Below, piece by piece: positions 33,251-44,181 of a stretch of 64,000 bases of DNA. Position 1 is the first letter of the stretch; every line of letters starts with the position of its first letter. The notes beneath the pieces are model-generated. The model did no database searches and was not told the origin of the DNA. It saw only the letters and a program-made list of their open reading frames with translations. The position numbers were made by a program, and so were the translations under genes. Origin of the DNA: Galbula dea (lineage: Eukaryota; Chordata; Aves; Piciformes; Galbulidae); assembly GCA_013399015.1 (NCBI GenBank), contig VWZX01007460.1, positions 879,611-943,610 on the forward strand, read 5' to 3'.

Positions 33251-35099
33251 CTTTGAAATGAAGCCATCAAACAAAATTAAGGCAACAAGAGAGGGGGGAA
33301 AAATATTCCCACTTCAGCAGCATGTACATTTCTTAGGCTGGTCTGAAAATCCTGAGTTCCAGTAAGTTCTTAGAGACTCAATAATTCAACACAGGCTGCT
33401 GCTATCACTGGCTAGAAAACCTGCACAGAACTTGGTAGCATGAGGAGGCAGGGAAGGGTGTGGGATAAATCACTCTCTATATTTTGCAGATGTATAAGCA
33501 AAAAAGGAGAAAGCTGGCTGAGGATCAGCATGGCTGTGAGAGCACTTTCAGTGAAGTATTAAATGCTTCTAAAACTAACCCTCCTCATGCCATTAGCAGA
33601 GCACAAGCTGGGGAAGAGTTCCAGCACCCCCATTGCAGGTGGGTACCCATGGTTGTGTGTGCCCAGCAGTGGAGGCACAGCATGTGTCCAGTGAGCTGCA
33701 GCTCTTCAAGCCTTCCTTCCTAAAGCATCCCTCTGCCCAGAAAAGCCAATAAACATCCTCATGCTTGATCTCTACCAACTCACAGCCAAGGATGGATGTC
33801 AAATGTTGAGCTGCTTGCAAACCCCTTCACACCACTCTCCCTCCAGTCCTGCAGGGCTCTTAATGAGCCATGGTAACTAAGTTCAAGCTCTCTTTTTTTG
33901 TGGTCCTGCTGCCAACCATAATTGAGAGCTGTTTGTGCTGCATGAGCTCAGGCAGTGCTGGGATTCCATTTGGGCAGAAAGTGTCCAGAGAGGCTGTGGC
34001 AGAGTGCAGTTTCCTGATTCATCATGTTATGGCTGCTCCCCAGCCCCGGTCCCACCAGCACTGGGCACCTGGAGGCTCTGCTCTGGCTGTGCCTGGGTGA
34101 CAGATGATACAAGGAGCTCTTCTGACAGCTTTGCAGCTGCCATGGAGCCTGCTCTGTGGTTAGGCTGCAGATGGGCTGTCTAGACAAGCATGCCTTTGAG
34201 GAAGCCATGTTCTTCTGCTTCAGACCGCATTATGAGGCAGGCTTCTTCCAGACAGGTGTGCCCCTGAAAAAAATACCCCACCACCACAGCAAAAAATGGT
34301 GAAGAAAGCTAAGTCTTCCTCTCCCACCTCATGCCAGGCTCTCATGAACGACCCACATTAGGGAACCTCTAGACACATGACATCTTCACAAGTGCAAACC
34401 CTGAGTGTGGGCACCACGTGCTCCTGGGCCAGCAGCCAGCTCAGGAATGAGCTCACTGAAAGGGGACCAGACCTCTGGATAAACTCAACAACTTCTCTCC
34501 GTGAAGGGTTTGAAATGGAGGAAGTGGGATCCATCATCTAGAGCTACAGGAGAGGTTTTAATTTCTAAATAAGCTCCCTTCCAAGCAGAAGCTCTTCAGC
34601 TCTTTCCCCAAGCATGCTTTAGTCTGGGGAAAGTCTGCTCTCTGTGGCTTTTCTGGAGACTTTCTCTGCTCTTCTGTTGACCATCCTACTGTTGTTTATG
34701 ACATTGGTATGATGTTGAATTTCCTGTTGTTGAGTTGTTTTGGCATGTCCTAGCCCTAAGCCAACATGAGATCAGAGCCAAGAAAAACAAAAGTTCTCTG
34801 CATGTCAAGAGGGAGACCACACTCACCTTGCTGTCTCTTAAGGAGACACAGAGATCTCCAGACCTTCCCATCCCTGTCCTGCACCAGTGTGATCCTGTCC
34901 CCAGATCAGATCAGCAGTACAGTGTATCACAGGCTTCAGAGAGCTTCCCTTTGCTTATCTGATCTAGAAGGTAAAAAGGAATTCTGTGAGACACCTGCAA
35001 ACACTTTTGTTGAGCAAGAAAAAGAAATGAAGGTTATGAAAGATCAGACCTTGGAATTAAAACAAGTCTGCTGTGCCACTGCAGGACAAGCAGCTCTCT
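33251..35099. other. Unannotated sequence
   Basis: Moderate GC, with short frames on both strands around 33484-34208 and 34735-35113. No repeat was recognised. Confidence 0.4.
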
Positions 35100-35800
35100 T
35101 GTTAGCTTCATAGCTTACAACTCAGAAATTGGTCTGAGGATTGAAATGCAACACAACAGCAACACTGCTGCAGGTGGTTTTCATAAAACCAACATTTAGT
35201 TATTGAGTTGTTGTCTTGTGTGAAAGGTCTTAAAACATTGGTTATCTGGTCCTGCCTGTAACACTGAGCCTTGGCATTTGGGTCTGAATACCTGTTCCAT
35301 TAGACTATCTCTGTGTCAACAAAACCCAGAAGTCACATCTATCTATAATTATACATAATAATAATTGATTTCTTGCCCATTAAGTAGCAGATTTGCTCCC
35401 TCATGATGAGCTGTTGGATAGGTTCTGTGTGGCTAGTTAGTGGAATGGATCTTACAGAGCTCAGTGGAGACCCCAGGGTTTGGAGCAGGCATTTTCAGGC
35501 TTTTTTTCCTAGTGCAGCATGGACCAATTTGTTGTGAATTTAGGAGCAGTGGAAATTGTTTTGCTACCTTTGGTTCCCTTTCATGGGCCCCTGCAGAATA
35601 GCTCCTGACTCAGAAGAGGTCCAGAGGTCCACAGCTGGCAGCTACAGAGCCATAGGTGTTCTGAAGAATGCAGTAAAAAGTATATGCCTTGATAAAATAG
35701 CGAACTCTATTAAATTTATCTGACTTTTAAATAAACTTCTGTGGGAGCCTATTAGTTAAGTGTATTAAATTTTATATGACTTTCTCACAAGAGCTGCTCC
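35100..35800. promoter_or_regulatory. AT-rich interval, weak candidate regulatory block
   Basis: Two AT-rich patches, about 35335-35390 (ATAATTATACATAATAATAATTG) and 35660-35790 (TATTAAATTTATCTGAC, TGTATTAAATTTTATATG), frame a more ordinary middle. Neither resembles a repeat. Function is inferred from composition only. Confidence 0.2.
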
Positions 35801-36050
35801 AACTGGCAGCCATCTGGAGCTGGCTGCTGGAGCTGTGGTGGGGTTTGCAGGAGCAAGGGGACACCAGCATCACCCTGACTGCTCCAGCATCCAAGAGCTG
35901 AGATTCCAGGTGTGCATACCCTGGACACCTCCTCCTCTGCCCAGCCTTGACCCTTTGAGCAGATCACAGGTGCCCAACCTCGACATCAGTCACTGCCTGG
36001 GCTGTGAGTCCAACCCACCAGCTCCTGAGCATTTACAGGAAAGGAATTAA
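35801..36050. other. GC-richer unannotated sequence
   Basis: Short GC-richer interval. A purported frame on either strand matches nothing known. Confidence 0.4.
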
Positions 36051-36600
36051 CCCCTAAAATAATAACAACTGAAGCAAATCAAACCATTTTGCATCAGCAG
36101 GGTGAGGAAATGAAGTGTGTCATGTTCTGTCAACAGCAGAGCTGCTGTGTGTGGGGAATGAGCTCCCAGCGTGTACTTGCCCTTTGCATCTGATTTTAAT
36201 CCCATGTGTTTCCATCAGCTTTAATAACTAGATTTATATTGGACACCAAATGTTAAAATTACCTGAACTTGCAGCTCCTGCCTATGAAATGAGTCAGAAT
36301 AGATTCTCTGTGGAAGTCACTGCAGTGCCAATAAGGATTAATTAAAACTCAAATGTTCTTCATTGTCTGCTAATCGAGGCATTGTTATGCAGTCAACCTT
36401 CTTGATTTCTCTCTGTGTCAGATAATCACTGAAGTATTTCACCTAGTCTCACTGTTTATTTAACCAATTAATTAAGGGAGGGGATATTCTGCATCTATTA
36501 GTATTTTAATTGGAGAATTTTATTCCCAGTGGCCTAAACATCTACATATGCTCAGGCTTTGTGTTTAACTCTCTTATCTTTTAAATAAGCCATGTTCCTG
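36051..36600. promoter_or_regulatory. Strong AT-rich candidate CNE with repeated homeodomain palindromes
   Basis: This block has two palindromic TTAATTAA sites, at 36338-36345 and 36468-36475. Further TAAT and ATTA cores (TGCTAATCG, TTTAATTGG, TTTAATAAC) and a GATAATC motif are spread over about 350 bases. It lacks repeats and any frame of note. The motif density and unique-sequence texture make it one of the best enhancer candidates in the window. Conservation cannot be tested here. Confidence 0.35.
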
Positions 36601-37034
36601 ATTGTACACACTGCAGACTGAACACAAACCCACCAGCCTTCCAGGTTCTCTGTACAACTGGACTTCATTAGAGCCTGAAAACCAGGGGCCAGGTTCTAAC
36701 CTCAGCTGTGCTCCTAGAGCTCTGAAGTAATTCCTCACTGTGGTGATAGACTGACTCTGGGGTGGTGCTGGTGTCGAGATGAGAGCCTGCTCTCTGTGAT
36801 TCCAGTGCACATCTCAGAGTTCCCAGTTCAAAACATTATGTTGAATGGTTATTGGTTTATAGAAGTTCCCTTTATAACTTGTTCACAGTTTAGCAGGTGC
36901 CACAAGAGGCAAATCTCCATGAACAGAGCAAAACTTGAGAAAATCTTCATCCTGTAAGGAGAATTATTCCTGTTTATTTCAGTATGCATGGGCTTCTCCT
37001 ACACGACCATACTCCAGGTGACATTATCATTTGC
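36601..37034. other. Unannotated sequence
   Basis: Ordinary sequence, slightly AT-rich around 36830-36980, leading into a CR1 fragment. Confidence 0.4.
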
Positions 37035-37147
37035 CCCATCCCTGGAACCATCCCAGGTCAGGTTGTTGGGGCTCTAAGCAGCCTGTTCTGGTTGGAGGTG
37101 TCCCTGCTGACTGCAGAGGGTCCCAAACCAGTCTGTGATTCCATGAC
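37035..37147 (+). mobile_element. CR1 LINE 3' UTR fragment with internal deletion
   Basis: The first 32 bases (CCCATCCCTGG through CAGGTTGT) are identical to those at about 51508-51539 in another copy. The sequence then follows the same 3' UTR to CCTGCTGACTGCAGAGGGTC. About 35 bases that should carry the GACTAGATGACC and GGTCCCTTCC segment are missing before AAACCAGTCTGTGATTCCATG. This is a 5'-truncated copy with an internal deletion. Confidence 0.9.
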
Positions 37148-37498
37148 CACACAACTGCAGGATAATAGATATTTGCATTTCTGAAATGGAATCAAAGTAC
37201 TTCAGTATTTTCTCACATCTACTTCTCTTCACTGCACTCTCTTGGACATCAGAAGGCCACAAACACCAGCACAGTTCCTTGTGCTGGCAGTCCATATTCT
37301 TTGGGCTCCATTCTTTTGTTTCCATTTATGATTTTACTGAAGAATACTAATTGTTTTCCTCCTGACTTTACCAAGGAGCTTTATTTCCTTGGGAAGATGA
37401 AGGTAGAAATGGCCCCAAATGAAATAAGATCTTATCTTGCACAGAATAATTGGAAAAACATACAAACATGTCCAACATCTCTTTGTTTCTCCCTTCTG
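37148..37498. other. Unannotated spacer between two CR1 fragments
   Basis: AT-moderate sequence with no recognised element. The two flanking CR1 pieces are in the same orientation but belong to different parts of the element in the wrong order, so they are separate insertions. Confidence 0.4.
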
Positions 37499-37640
37499 AG
37501 GGCAGGCTGAGGGAGCTGGGCTGGTTCAGCCTGGAGGAGAGGAGGCTGAGAGGGGATTTATCACTGTAGATAAATGTATCTGAAAGGGGGCTGTCAAGAG
37601 GCTGGAGCCAGGCTCTTCTCCCTGGTGCCCAGCAATAGGG
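37499..37640 (+). mobile_element. CR1 LINE internal fragment (ORF2 region), 3' end absent
   Basis: GGCTGAGGGAGCTGGGCTGG and TTCAGCCTGGAGGAGAGGAGG are followed by CTGAAAGGGGGCTGTCAAG and CCTGGTGCCCAGCAATAGGG. These are consecutive motifs of the ORF2 region about 300-450 bases before the CR1 terminus. The copy ends abruptly at about 37640 without the GRFRLDIR segment, so its 3' part has been deleted or replaced. Confidence 0.88.
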
Positions 37641-40600
37641 CTTTGAACTCCCTCTTTATTCAGGATGTTCCTTCTGGCAAGGGAAACTTGTCCATGGCTC
37701 TTGAAAAGAAGTCAAAAAAGCCCTGGGTGACAGAAGATTAAGACAGTGAAGCCCAGACAACAAATCATGACAAAATGTTGCAGGAGTTCTCTCTACTCTG
37801 CTGCTCATGACACCATTGGGAGTCATAAAGGCCTGTGCTGATATTGGTTGTCCCTGAATACTGGCAAATAACCAGAGCTGAACATTAGGATGAGTCACAA
37901 TCTGTGCTTTTAAAAGAAAGGGAAAAATAATGGTCTCCTGTTCTATTCACCTGCCCCTGCCCATCCAGCCACCTCTTCTTGAAGGAGCCCTCTGCTAACC
38001 AGTCCCACTCCCTGGGGCAGCTTCCCCTCTCAGAGCCCTTCTCCATGGAAACACTGCCAAAACAAGGGCAAGTTTTGGGTCCATCAGCCTTGCCAGTGTC
38101 CTCTGACATGATCAGCCGAATTCATCAGCTATTAATGAGTGCAGGATGTGCAGGACATGCTCTGGCAGCACTGGAAAAGGCTTTCATTCAGTCCTAGCTC
38201 TGTTCATTTTAACTAAATGGAGTTACCAAAGGTTTTGACTTCATTTCCAAAGTATCAGGTGAAATACTACTCAGTTTAAGAGCTAAGGATGCTGGCTGCA
38301 GTAAGCTGAGCTCCCATCCTCAAGAGCTGCTTTGATTTTAGAAGATATTTCCTAAAAGTTTTCTTTTCATTGGCTGAATCCAGGTGGAGACTGGAGAGTG
38401 AGTGATGGTGCATGGTGCTCAAAGGAGAGCTGTGGACTCCAGTAATGAATTTGGGGACTTTGGGTTTTGAGAGACCAGTCACAAGATTTCTTGTCCTCCT
38501 TGGCACAGCGTGAGAGGGCAGAACTGGACTGCAGTAGCTGCCATGTGCAGAGGCCCTGCAGCAAAGCTCACACTCCCATTTCAGGGACTGAGATTTACCT
38601 GCAAAACACTGGTGAGTAAGTCATGGCTGAAGAACCAATGTTCTCTGCTCTGATGTTCCTTGAGGAAAGTCTATTCTAGATGACTTTTGGCTGCACCTGT
38701 AACTATCCAGGGGTTTTTGCTATGGACATTGCAACACAAATTATAGGTACAGTGCTATTAGAACCTTATCCAACTTCTGTTTTTCCCTAGGAGGAAACCT
38801 GAAAAGCCATCAGCATCACTGCCTCCTGAGCCACTGCCCTCTGCCAGAGGATCAGGGTTCACCTTTCCATGTCCTGTAAGTGTCTAAGCTCTCAGCAGCC
38901 TGTGTTGTGACAGTGACAGAAAGCCCTAACCCCAGGGGAGCACAGGGAGCTTGATCCCCTTGAAGATTCCACAACACCTTGACAGCAGGACAAGTGCTTT
39001 CTGGCTGGATGCTGAAGGGATGTTGGCTAATGACATCCTACCAAGTGTTGATTAAAATCCCCACAAGTTTCCTCCATTAGGAAAAGATGATCTGAAATCC
39101 ATCAATATCCAGTGATGTTTACCAGGAAATAGAAATGTGAGCTCCTTGCTGCACATGGCAAGAAGGAGATCATGGATATGTGCAGTATTTTATTAGCAAT
39201 TGTTAAGGAAGGATTTAAACTCCTTATTCTCCTTGCAGGTCAAGCTCCTGGGAAGTGGCAGAGCAGGCACTAACATGTAATGCAGAGTGGATTAAAGAGA
39301 AAATCTGGGATAATTGATCCTTACCCCAGGAAAAAGATAAGGGCTGCAGAGATACAGCTGAGACTAAAGTTGCCATTTTGAGATTTTCTTGCTTTCTGTG
39401 AGACTTTGAGGAATAATTATTCCAGTGCAGTCCAGGCACTAATCCATCCAGTGCTCTGAGGTCAGAATGCTTCATCAGATTAAGGGATTGCAGAAGATTT
39501 CCAGAGGATTGGTTAAGGTAATTTCAAAGTTTTAGTGGTTAGGTTTTACCTTAGGGGTTGCCAAAATGGAGCAAACAGGTGATTGCACCTCTGCAGCAGC
39601 CCAGGCTGTGACCTGCAGACTGCCCAGCAAAACAAAATCCTCTTTAGAAGGGTTACTCTCTCCTGCAAAGCAAGGAGTTCTTCAGGGCTGGGAAGGTAAA
39701 CAGCCATTTCATACCTGCTGCAGTCTGGGAGCTGCTGTTGGAGGCTGCAGGGAGCCAGTGCCTGCAGCCTTGTGCTGGGAGGAGCAACCAAGTGAGGCAA
39801 GGGCCAAGGGAAAGGAATCTCTCCTGGATCTGCCTCCTGGACCCAAACACTCTGCCTGGTCCCAGCTCTGCAACAGAGTTTTCTATAAGAGGAGACTCTA
39901 TGCAGGGCAGGACCAGACAAACCCCAGTGCAGAGCAGTGGGAGAGGTGGAGAACCCCCAGGTCTTGGAATAACTGCCTGCTCTTTAGCCAGGGATTACAT
40001 TTTTATTCCAGTTTCCAGACACAGCCAGGAACACATGGAGACTCCAAATTAAAGTGAAGAGATGCACAGAAGACTTGCTGACATACATCTCTCTGCTTGC
40101 CAAGGGGATGTGGGAGATGATGGGGAGCGTGTGAGGGCACTTTGCTGCTGGGGTTTCCCACTCAGGTGTGAGTTTTAGTGCTCTTCCCCATTACCCAACT
40201 GGTTTGTGCAGGTTGGAAAGGAAACACAAAGAAGTGTGTGAGACAGAGTGGCAGTGCTAAGAGCTGTGCTCTGAGTCCCTGCTGAGCAGTGTTTGTAAGC
40301 ACAAGTGCTTTTCTCATTCAAAAACACACTTTGGAAATACTTGGATGCCTCTAAGAGTTGGGAAAAGCCTCTCTGGTGTGAGCAGTGCCTTGGCCACTTG
40401 TCAGAGGTGACATCCTCTGTGTTTCACAACCCACGTCCCCCAGCACCACAGCACTGCTTACCAATAGGTGCAGGTCATTAGCAGGAAGAGTTGAGCTCCT
40501 GACTGGGAGGGTTCCAGAGGCACCAGGCTCAGAAGTCACCAGGATCAACCTCCATGCCAAGGGCACCTGGATGGCCAGGGACGGACAGCTGGCAGCGAGT

Positions 40601-41018
40601 GGGGGATGCTCTTTGTGTTCTCACCTTCACAAACCACTCGTGGCATCTCCACAGGAGCTTTGCAAAGGGACCAGCTTTGCCTGGACAAGTGAAAGAAGCC
40701 CTCAGAGGGTGAGGAGCAGGAGAGAGAGAGCTGCTGCAAATAGCTGAACCAGATTAAATCATCTCTGCAGGGTTCATCTCACGGTCACGGGGACAGTGAC
40801 TTATTACTGGTGTTTCAGTGGTGCCTGGAGCCACTGAGCCAGGCTCCATCCCCCCAAACATGCTAAAAACCCAGTGCAAAACCCTGATTACCATCTCAGA
40901 GTCTTGCTGAGAGATATGCAGCAAAGGCTGGGGAAGCTGCCCCAGAGCAGATCACGTATTCATCCAGCTAGCAGAGGTTCGTCAGCTCCTGTGTGCAACG
41001 TGGTTTGCTGATCACAGA
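37641..41018. other. Unannotated sequence
   Basis: This is 3.4 kb without a recognised repeat. A 163-codon plus-strand frame at 39566-40057 starts at an ATG in a strong context (A at -3, G at +4) but has no recognisable domain. It overlaps long frames in other phases, which points to low stop density rather than a gene. An AT-rich patch at about 39180-39300 is unremarkable. Confidence 0.35.
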
Positions 41019-41474
41019 CTCAGAGAATCCCAGAATCCAGCATGGTTGGGGTTGGAAGGGGCCTGTGGGGATCACCCAGTCCAACCCCCCTGCTCCAGCA
41101 GGGGCACCCACAGCAGCTTGCCCAGGATCACCTCCAGCTGCCTTGGGAATCTCTCCCCAGGAGGAGACTCCACAGCCTCTCTGGGCAGCCTGGGCCAGGG
41201 CTCCAACACCCTCACACCCAACAAGGTTCTCCCTAGGTTTTCAGGTGGCACCTTCTGGGTTCCAGTCTGTGCCCAGTGCCCCTTGGGCTGTCCCTGGGCA
41301 CCACTGAGCAGAGTCTGGCCCCAGCTTCTTGCCCCCAGCCTTCAGCTCTTGCTCAGCATGGAGCAGCTCCCCTCTGGGGCTGCTCTTATCCAGGCTCAGC
41401 AGCCCCAGGGCTCTCAGCCTTTCCTCCTGCCAGAGCTGCTGCAGTGCCCTCAGCATCTTCCTGGGCTCTGTAGT
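41019..41474 (-). mobile_element. CR1 LINE fragment, antisense, with intact 3' tail
   Basis: Antisense CR1 beginning with the tail (CAGAGAATCCCAGAATCCAG) and running back through the 3' UTR and ORF2 C-terminal region to about 41474. It is about 94% identical by eye to the reverse complement of 32947-33250 over their shared 300 bases. The tail motif is ATTCTGGGATTCTCTGAG rather than the common ATTCTATG, which helps define the subfamily. Long apparent frames on both strands here are CR1 sequence, not host genes. Confidence 0.95.
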
Positions 41475-41932
41475 CTTTAATGATGTGGAAGCACAGAGAG
41501 CTATCAAACTGCAAGTGTTTTTGGGTGACACCCACGGCAGAGAATCACTGGTGCTCTGTGCAGCAGAGCCTCCTGCATGCACTCAGGGAGAAAAGTGATG
41601 CATTAGCAGGAGAAAACAGGAGAAGTTTTAGCTTGAAATCCTGGGAAACTCAGCACCAGGCTGCCTCAAAGTGTGTCAGAGTGGGAGTCTGCATTCAGAG
41701 CATCCCTATAAGCACTACTCAGCATTTAAATTTAGGAATTTCTCTGTGGGTGATGCTAAACACAACAAGTGTCTTCAGGGCTGGTGCCATCACACAGGGT
41801 ATGAACTCTTGGCAAGCCATGTGTTAGCAGTCTGCTGTCAGGTTCTCCTCCCTTCCTGCTTCAAACCTCAGGACAACACAACAACTCTGGGTATTCCAGA
41901 GGTGTGAAGCATCCCTTGTGCTGCAGTGAGAC
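41475..41932. other. Unannotated spacer between CR1 fragments
   Basis: Ordinary sequence between two CR1 insertions of opposite orientation. Confidence 0.4.
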
Positions 41933-42172
41933 CTCCTTGGAGGTTCAGACTGGGTATTAGGAGGAATTTCTTCCCCCAGAGGGTTCTCAGGCCTTGGCCC
42001 AGGCTGCCCAGGGCAGTGGTGGAGTCACCACCCCTGGAAGAGTTCAAAGAACCTGTAGCTGTGGTGCTTGGGGCCATGGTTCAGAGGTGAGGATGGCAGT
42101 GCTGGGTGGGTGGTTGGACTGGATGATCTCAGAGGGCTTCTCCAACCATAATTATTAAAGGATTCTATGATC
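41933..42172 (+). mobile_element. CR1 LINE fragment with complete 3' end
   Basis: GGAGGTTCAGACTGGGTATT and GGAGGAATTTCTTCC are followed by GCCCAGGCTGCCCAGGGCAG, TCACCACCCCTGGAAGAG and CTCCAACCATAATTATT, ending in GGATTCTATGATC. It is the same subfamily as the copy at 20.8 kb and includes the terminal ATTCTATG unit. An insertion of ATTATTAAAG-like sequence separates the last two motifs. Confidence 0.94.
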
Positions 42173-42672
42173 TTTATTGTGAAATACATAAAGCTCATGA
42201 GGCAAAACCTTTAACACTGGGAGCTCCACCAGCCTCTCTCTGTGGATTTACTGGGACTTCTCTTTGTTTTGACCAGTGCTGTGTGACTGCTCCAGAACAC
42301 CCTTGCTGCAGGATCTGCTTTCATCCTGAGGTAACGCAAGCAATCCCCAAAGCATCACTTTCTTGGGTTACTCACCTTGTTTTACTAGAGAATCACTATT
42401 TATTTGGGATACCTCAGGCTTTGGTTTCATTTGGTTCTGACTCTAGTTAGCTGAGGATGCTCTTTAACTGTGGTCTAAGGATCTGAGAACAACAATAGCA
42501 AAAATTTTAATCAGCTTGCTGCAGTCCATAACTGCTCTCCTTCTGAGCTGCTGGGCAATTGACCATGCAGTGCCCAATATGATTTGTTTGGTTGTTAATT
42601 ACTTCCCTCACCAGCTAAGCAAAAGCTTTTAAGCATTTCTGTCATGATTCCTTGGGGGAAAACACAGGAGAA
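42173..42672. other. Unannotated spacer, slightly AT-rich
   Basis: Spacer between two CR1 fragments. It contains AT-rich runs around 42470-42610 but nothing recognised. Confidence 0.4.
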
Positions 42673-42889
42673 CATTGAACCATAAACTGGTTTGGGTTAG
42701 AAGGGACCTTGAAATCTCATCTAGTCCAACCCCCAGCAGTCAACAGGAACACCTCCACTAGATCAGCTTGCTCAGGACCCCAAAAATCCTGACCTGGAAT
42801 GGTTCCAGGGATGGGACATGTCCAACTTCTCTGGGCAACCTGGGCCAGAGTCTCATCATCCAGTAAATTCTGAGGACTTCAACCTGGAC
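42673..42889 (-). mobile_element. CR1 LINE fragment, antisense
   Basis: CCATAAACTGGTTTGGGTT, AGAAGGGACC and CTAGTCCAACCCCC are followed by CACCTCCACTAGATCAGC, GGATGGGACATGTCC and CTCTGGGCAACCTGGG. This is the reverse complement of the 3' UTR and the very end of ORF2 of the TGGTCTAGTGGAGG-type subfamily. The upstream part is lost at about 42889. Confidence 0.92.
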
Positions 42890-44129
42890 AGACATGACTC
42901 AGGGGTCTGGTGAGCCTGGCCTGCTCCTACAGCACCATCACACACTTCTCAAACCTCACTTCTGTCCTCTTCATGACCTTGTGTCTTTACTGGCTTAGCT
43001 GCCATCGATTTTCAGTCTCATTATTGGTTTATTTTTGTATCACCCAAGTGCTCAATGAAAACAGCAGCCCAAGAGGAGCATGGAGCATACATCAGTCAGT
43101 CCTCTATTTGATAGCATTACTGAAGGTTCCACCACGACCTTTAACACCAAGCAGAAGGAAGAGCAGCACAGGAGGAGAATCAGAAGTTTGTCACAGCATC
43201 AGGCAGAGGCAGGGGAAAGGAGACTGTAGGACCTGTTGTGGATGTGTTTCCTCTCTCAGCAGCTTCTTCTGTAACCTTCTCCTGGCAGAAGCTTGGCTGG
43301 GGGCTTCAGAGTGGAGAAGACCTCAACATAAACCAAAAAAACCAAACCAAACCAGCAAAACAAAAAAGTAAACTAGAAAAGGAAAGAAAGAAAAGAGCAT
43401 TACCAAAAGAAATGTTCTGCTTTGTTAAAATGAGCTCACAGACTCTTGGAAGAACTTGATGCTTCTGGAGAGCTGCTGGTCCAGAAGCAGAGGTGGGTAC
43501 CGGCTACCAGCCCTGGGCTGGGGGATCCCTGTGCCAGCCACCAAGCTGGAAGCTCATCCTGTGGCACCCTGGCTGTGTCCTAGCAGGATGATGGGGTCTG
43601 GGGAGAGTTTCCATGACAGCAGGGCAGAGAGTTACAGAGTGTACATAAAAGAAACCTTTCTGCTGTGTGTAATTTTCCAAAGAGAGCTGTGCTAACACAA
43701 GCACTTACACGGATAGGGTGTCACCTACAGCAGTGGAGAAACTCTATAGCATCTGTTCAAACCAATGTTCAGGGCTGTCTCCTTCTTGGTAGTTTTCATC
43801 CAGAGCCAACATCAACAACAGGGAATTGCACTGGTTTTCTGTGTCCTAAATTGCTGCTGTAGAGTATGTATTGACTTTGTAAGCCAATAGATCTGAATAA
43901 TTGATTTGAACAGGAGTCACTGCTCACATGCTTTTTTAATTTTGGACATGAAAAATGAAAAGCTGCTGACTTTTGGAATAATTGGCTCAATAACTGGCTG
44001 GGCAGGCAGGCTCCATGGCTATTGGTTTCACTACTGGTGTGTGAGTTCACAGGAGCCACTGACTTCTGAATCCATTGGGAGGTGAATGCAAACTCACCAG
44101 GAGAAGAGGTTTGCTTGTGCTCCTCCTTT
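42890..44129. other. Unannotated sequence with an A-rich tract
   Basis: A low-complexity A-rich tract with interspersed C and G occupies 43328-43397. Overlapping plus-strand frames at 42910-43371 read through it and are not gene-like. Confidence 0.4.
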
Positions 44130-44181
44130 CCATAGGACCATAGCATCATTAAGGCTGGAAAAGACCTCTAAGATCATTGAT
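44130..44181 (-). mobile_element. CR1 LINE 3' tail remnant, antisense
   Basis: CATAGGACCATAGCATCATT is a slightly mutated tail repeat, followed by AAGGCTGGAAAAGACC and TCTAAGATCATTGA. It corresponds to only the last 50 bases of CR1 on the minus strand. Confidence 0.85.

Noticed and set aside
41046..41582. Long open frames on both strands, 104-144 codons
   Set aside because: They lie mostly within an antisense CR1 fragment. The low stop density comes from the retrotransposon and does not indicate a host gene.
43328..43397. A-rich tract as a processed pseudogene or LINE poly-A tail
   Set aside because: No gene-like or transposon-like sequence precedes it and no target-site duplication was visible, so simple A-rich low complexity is the safer call.
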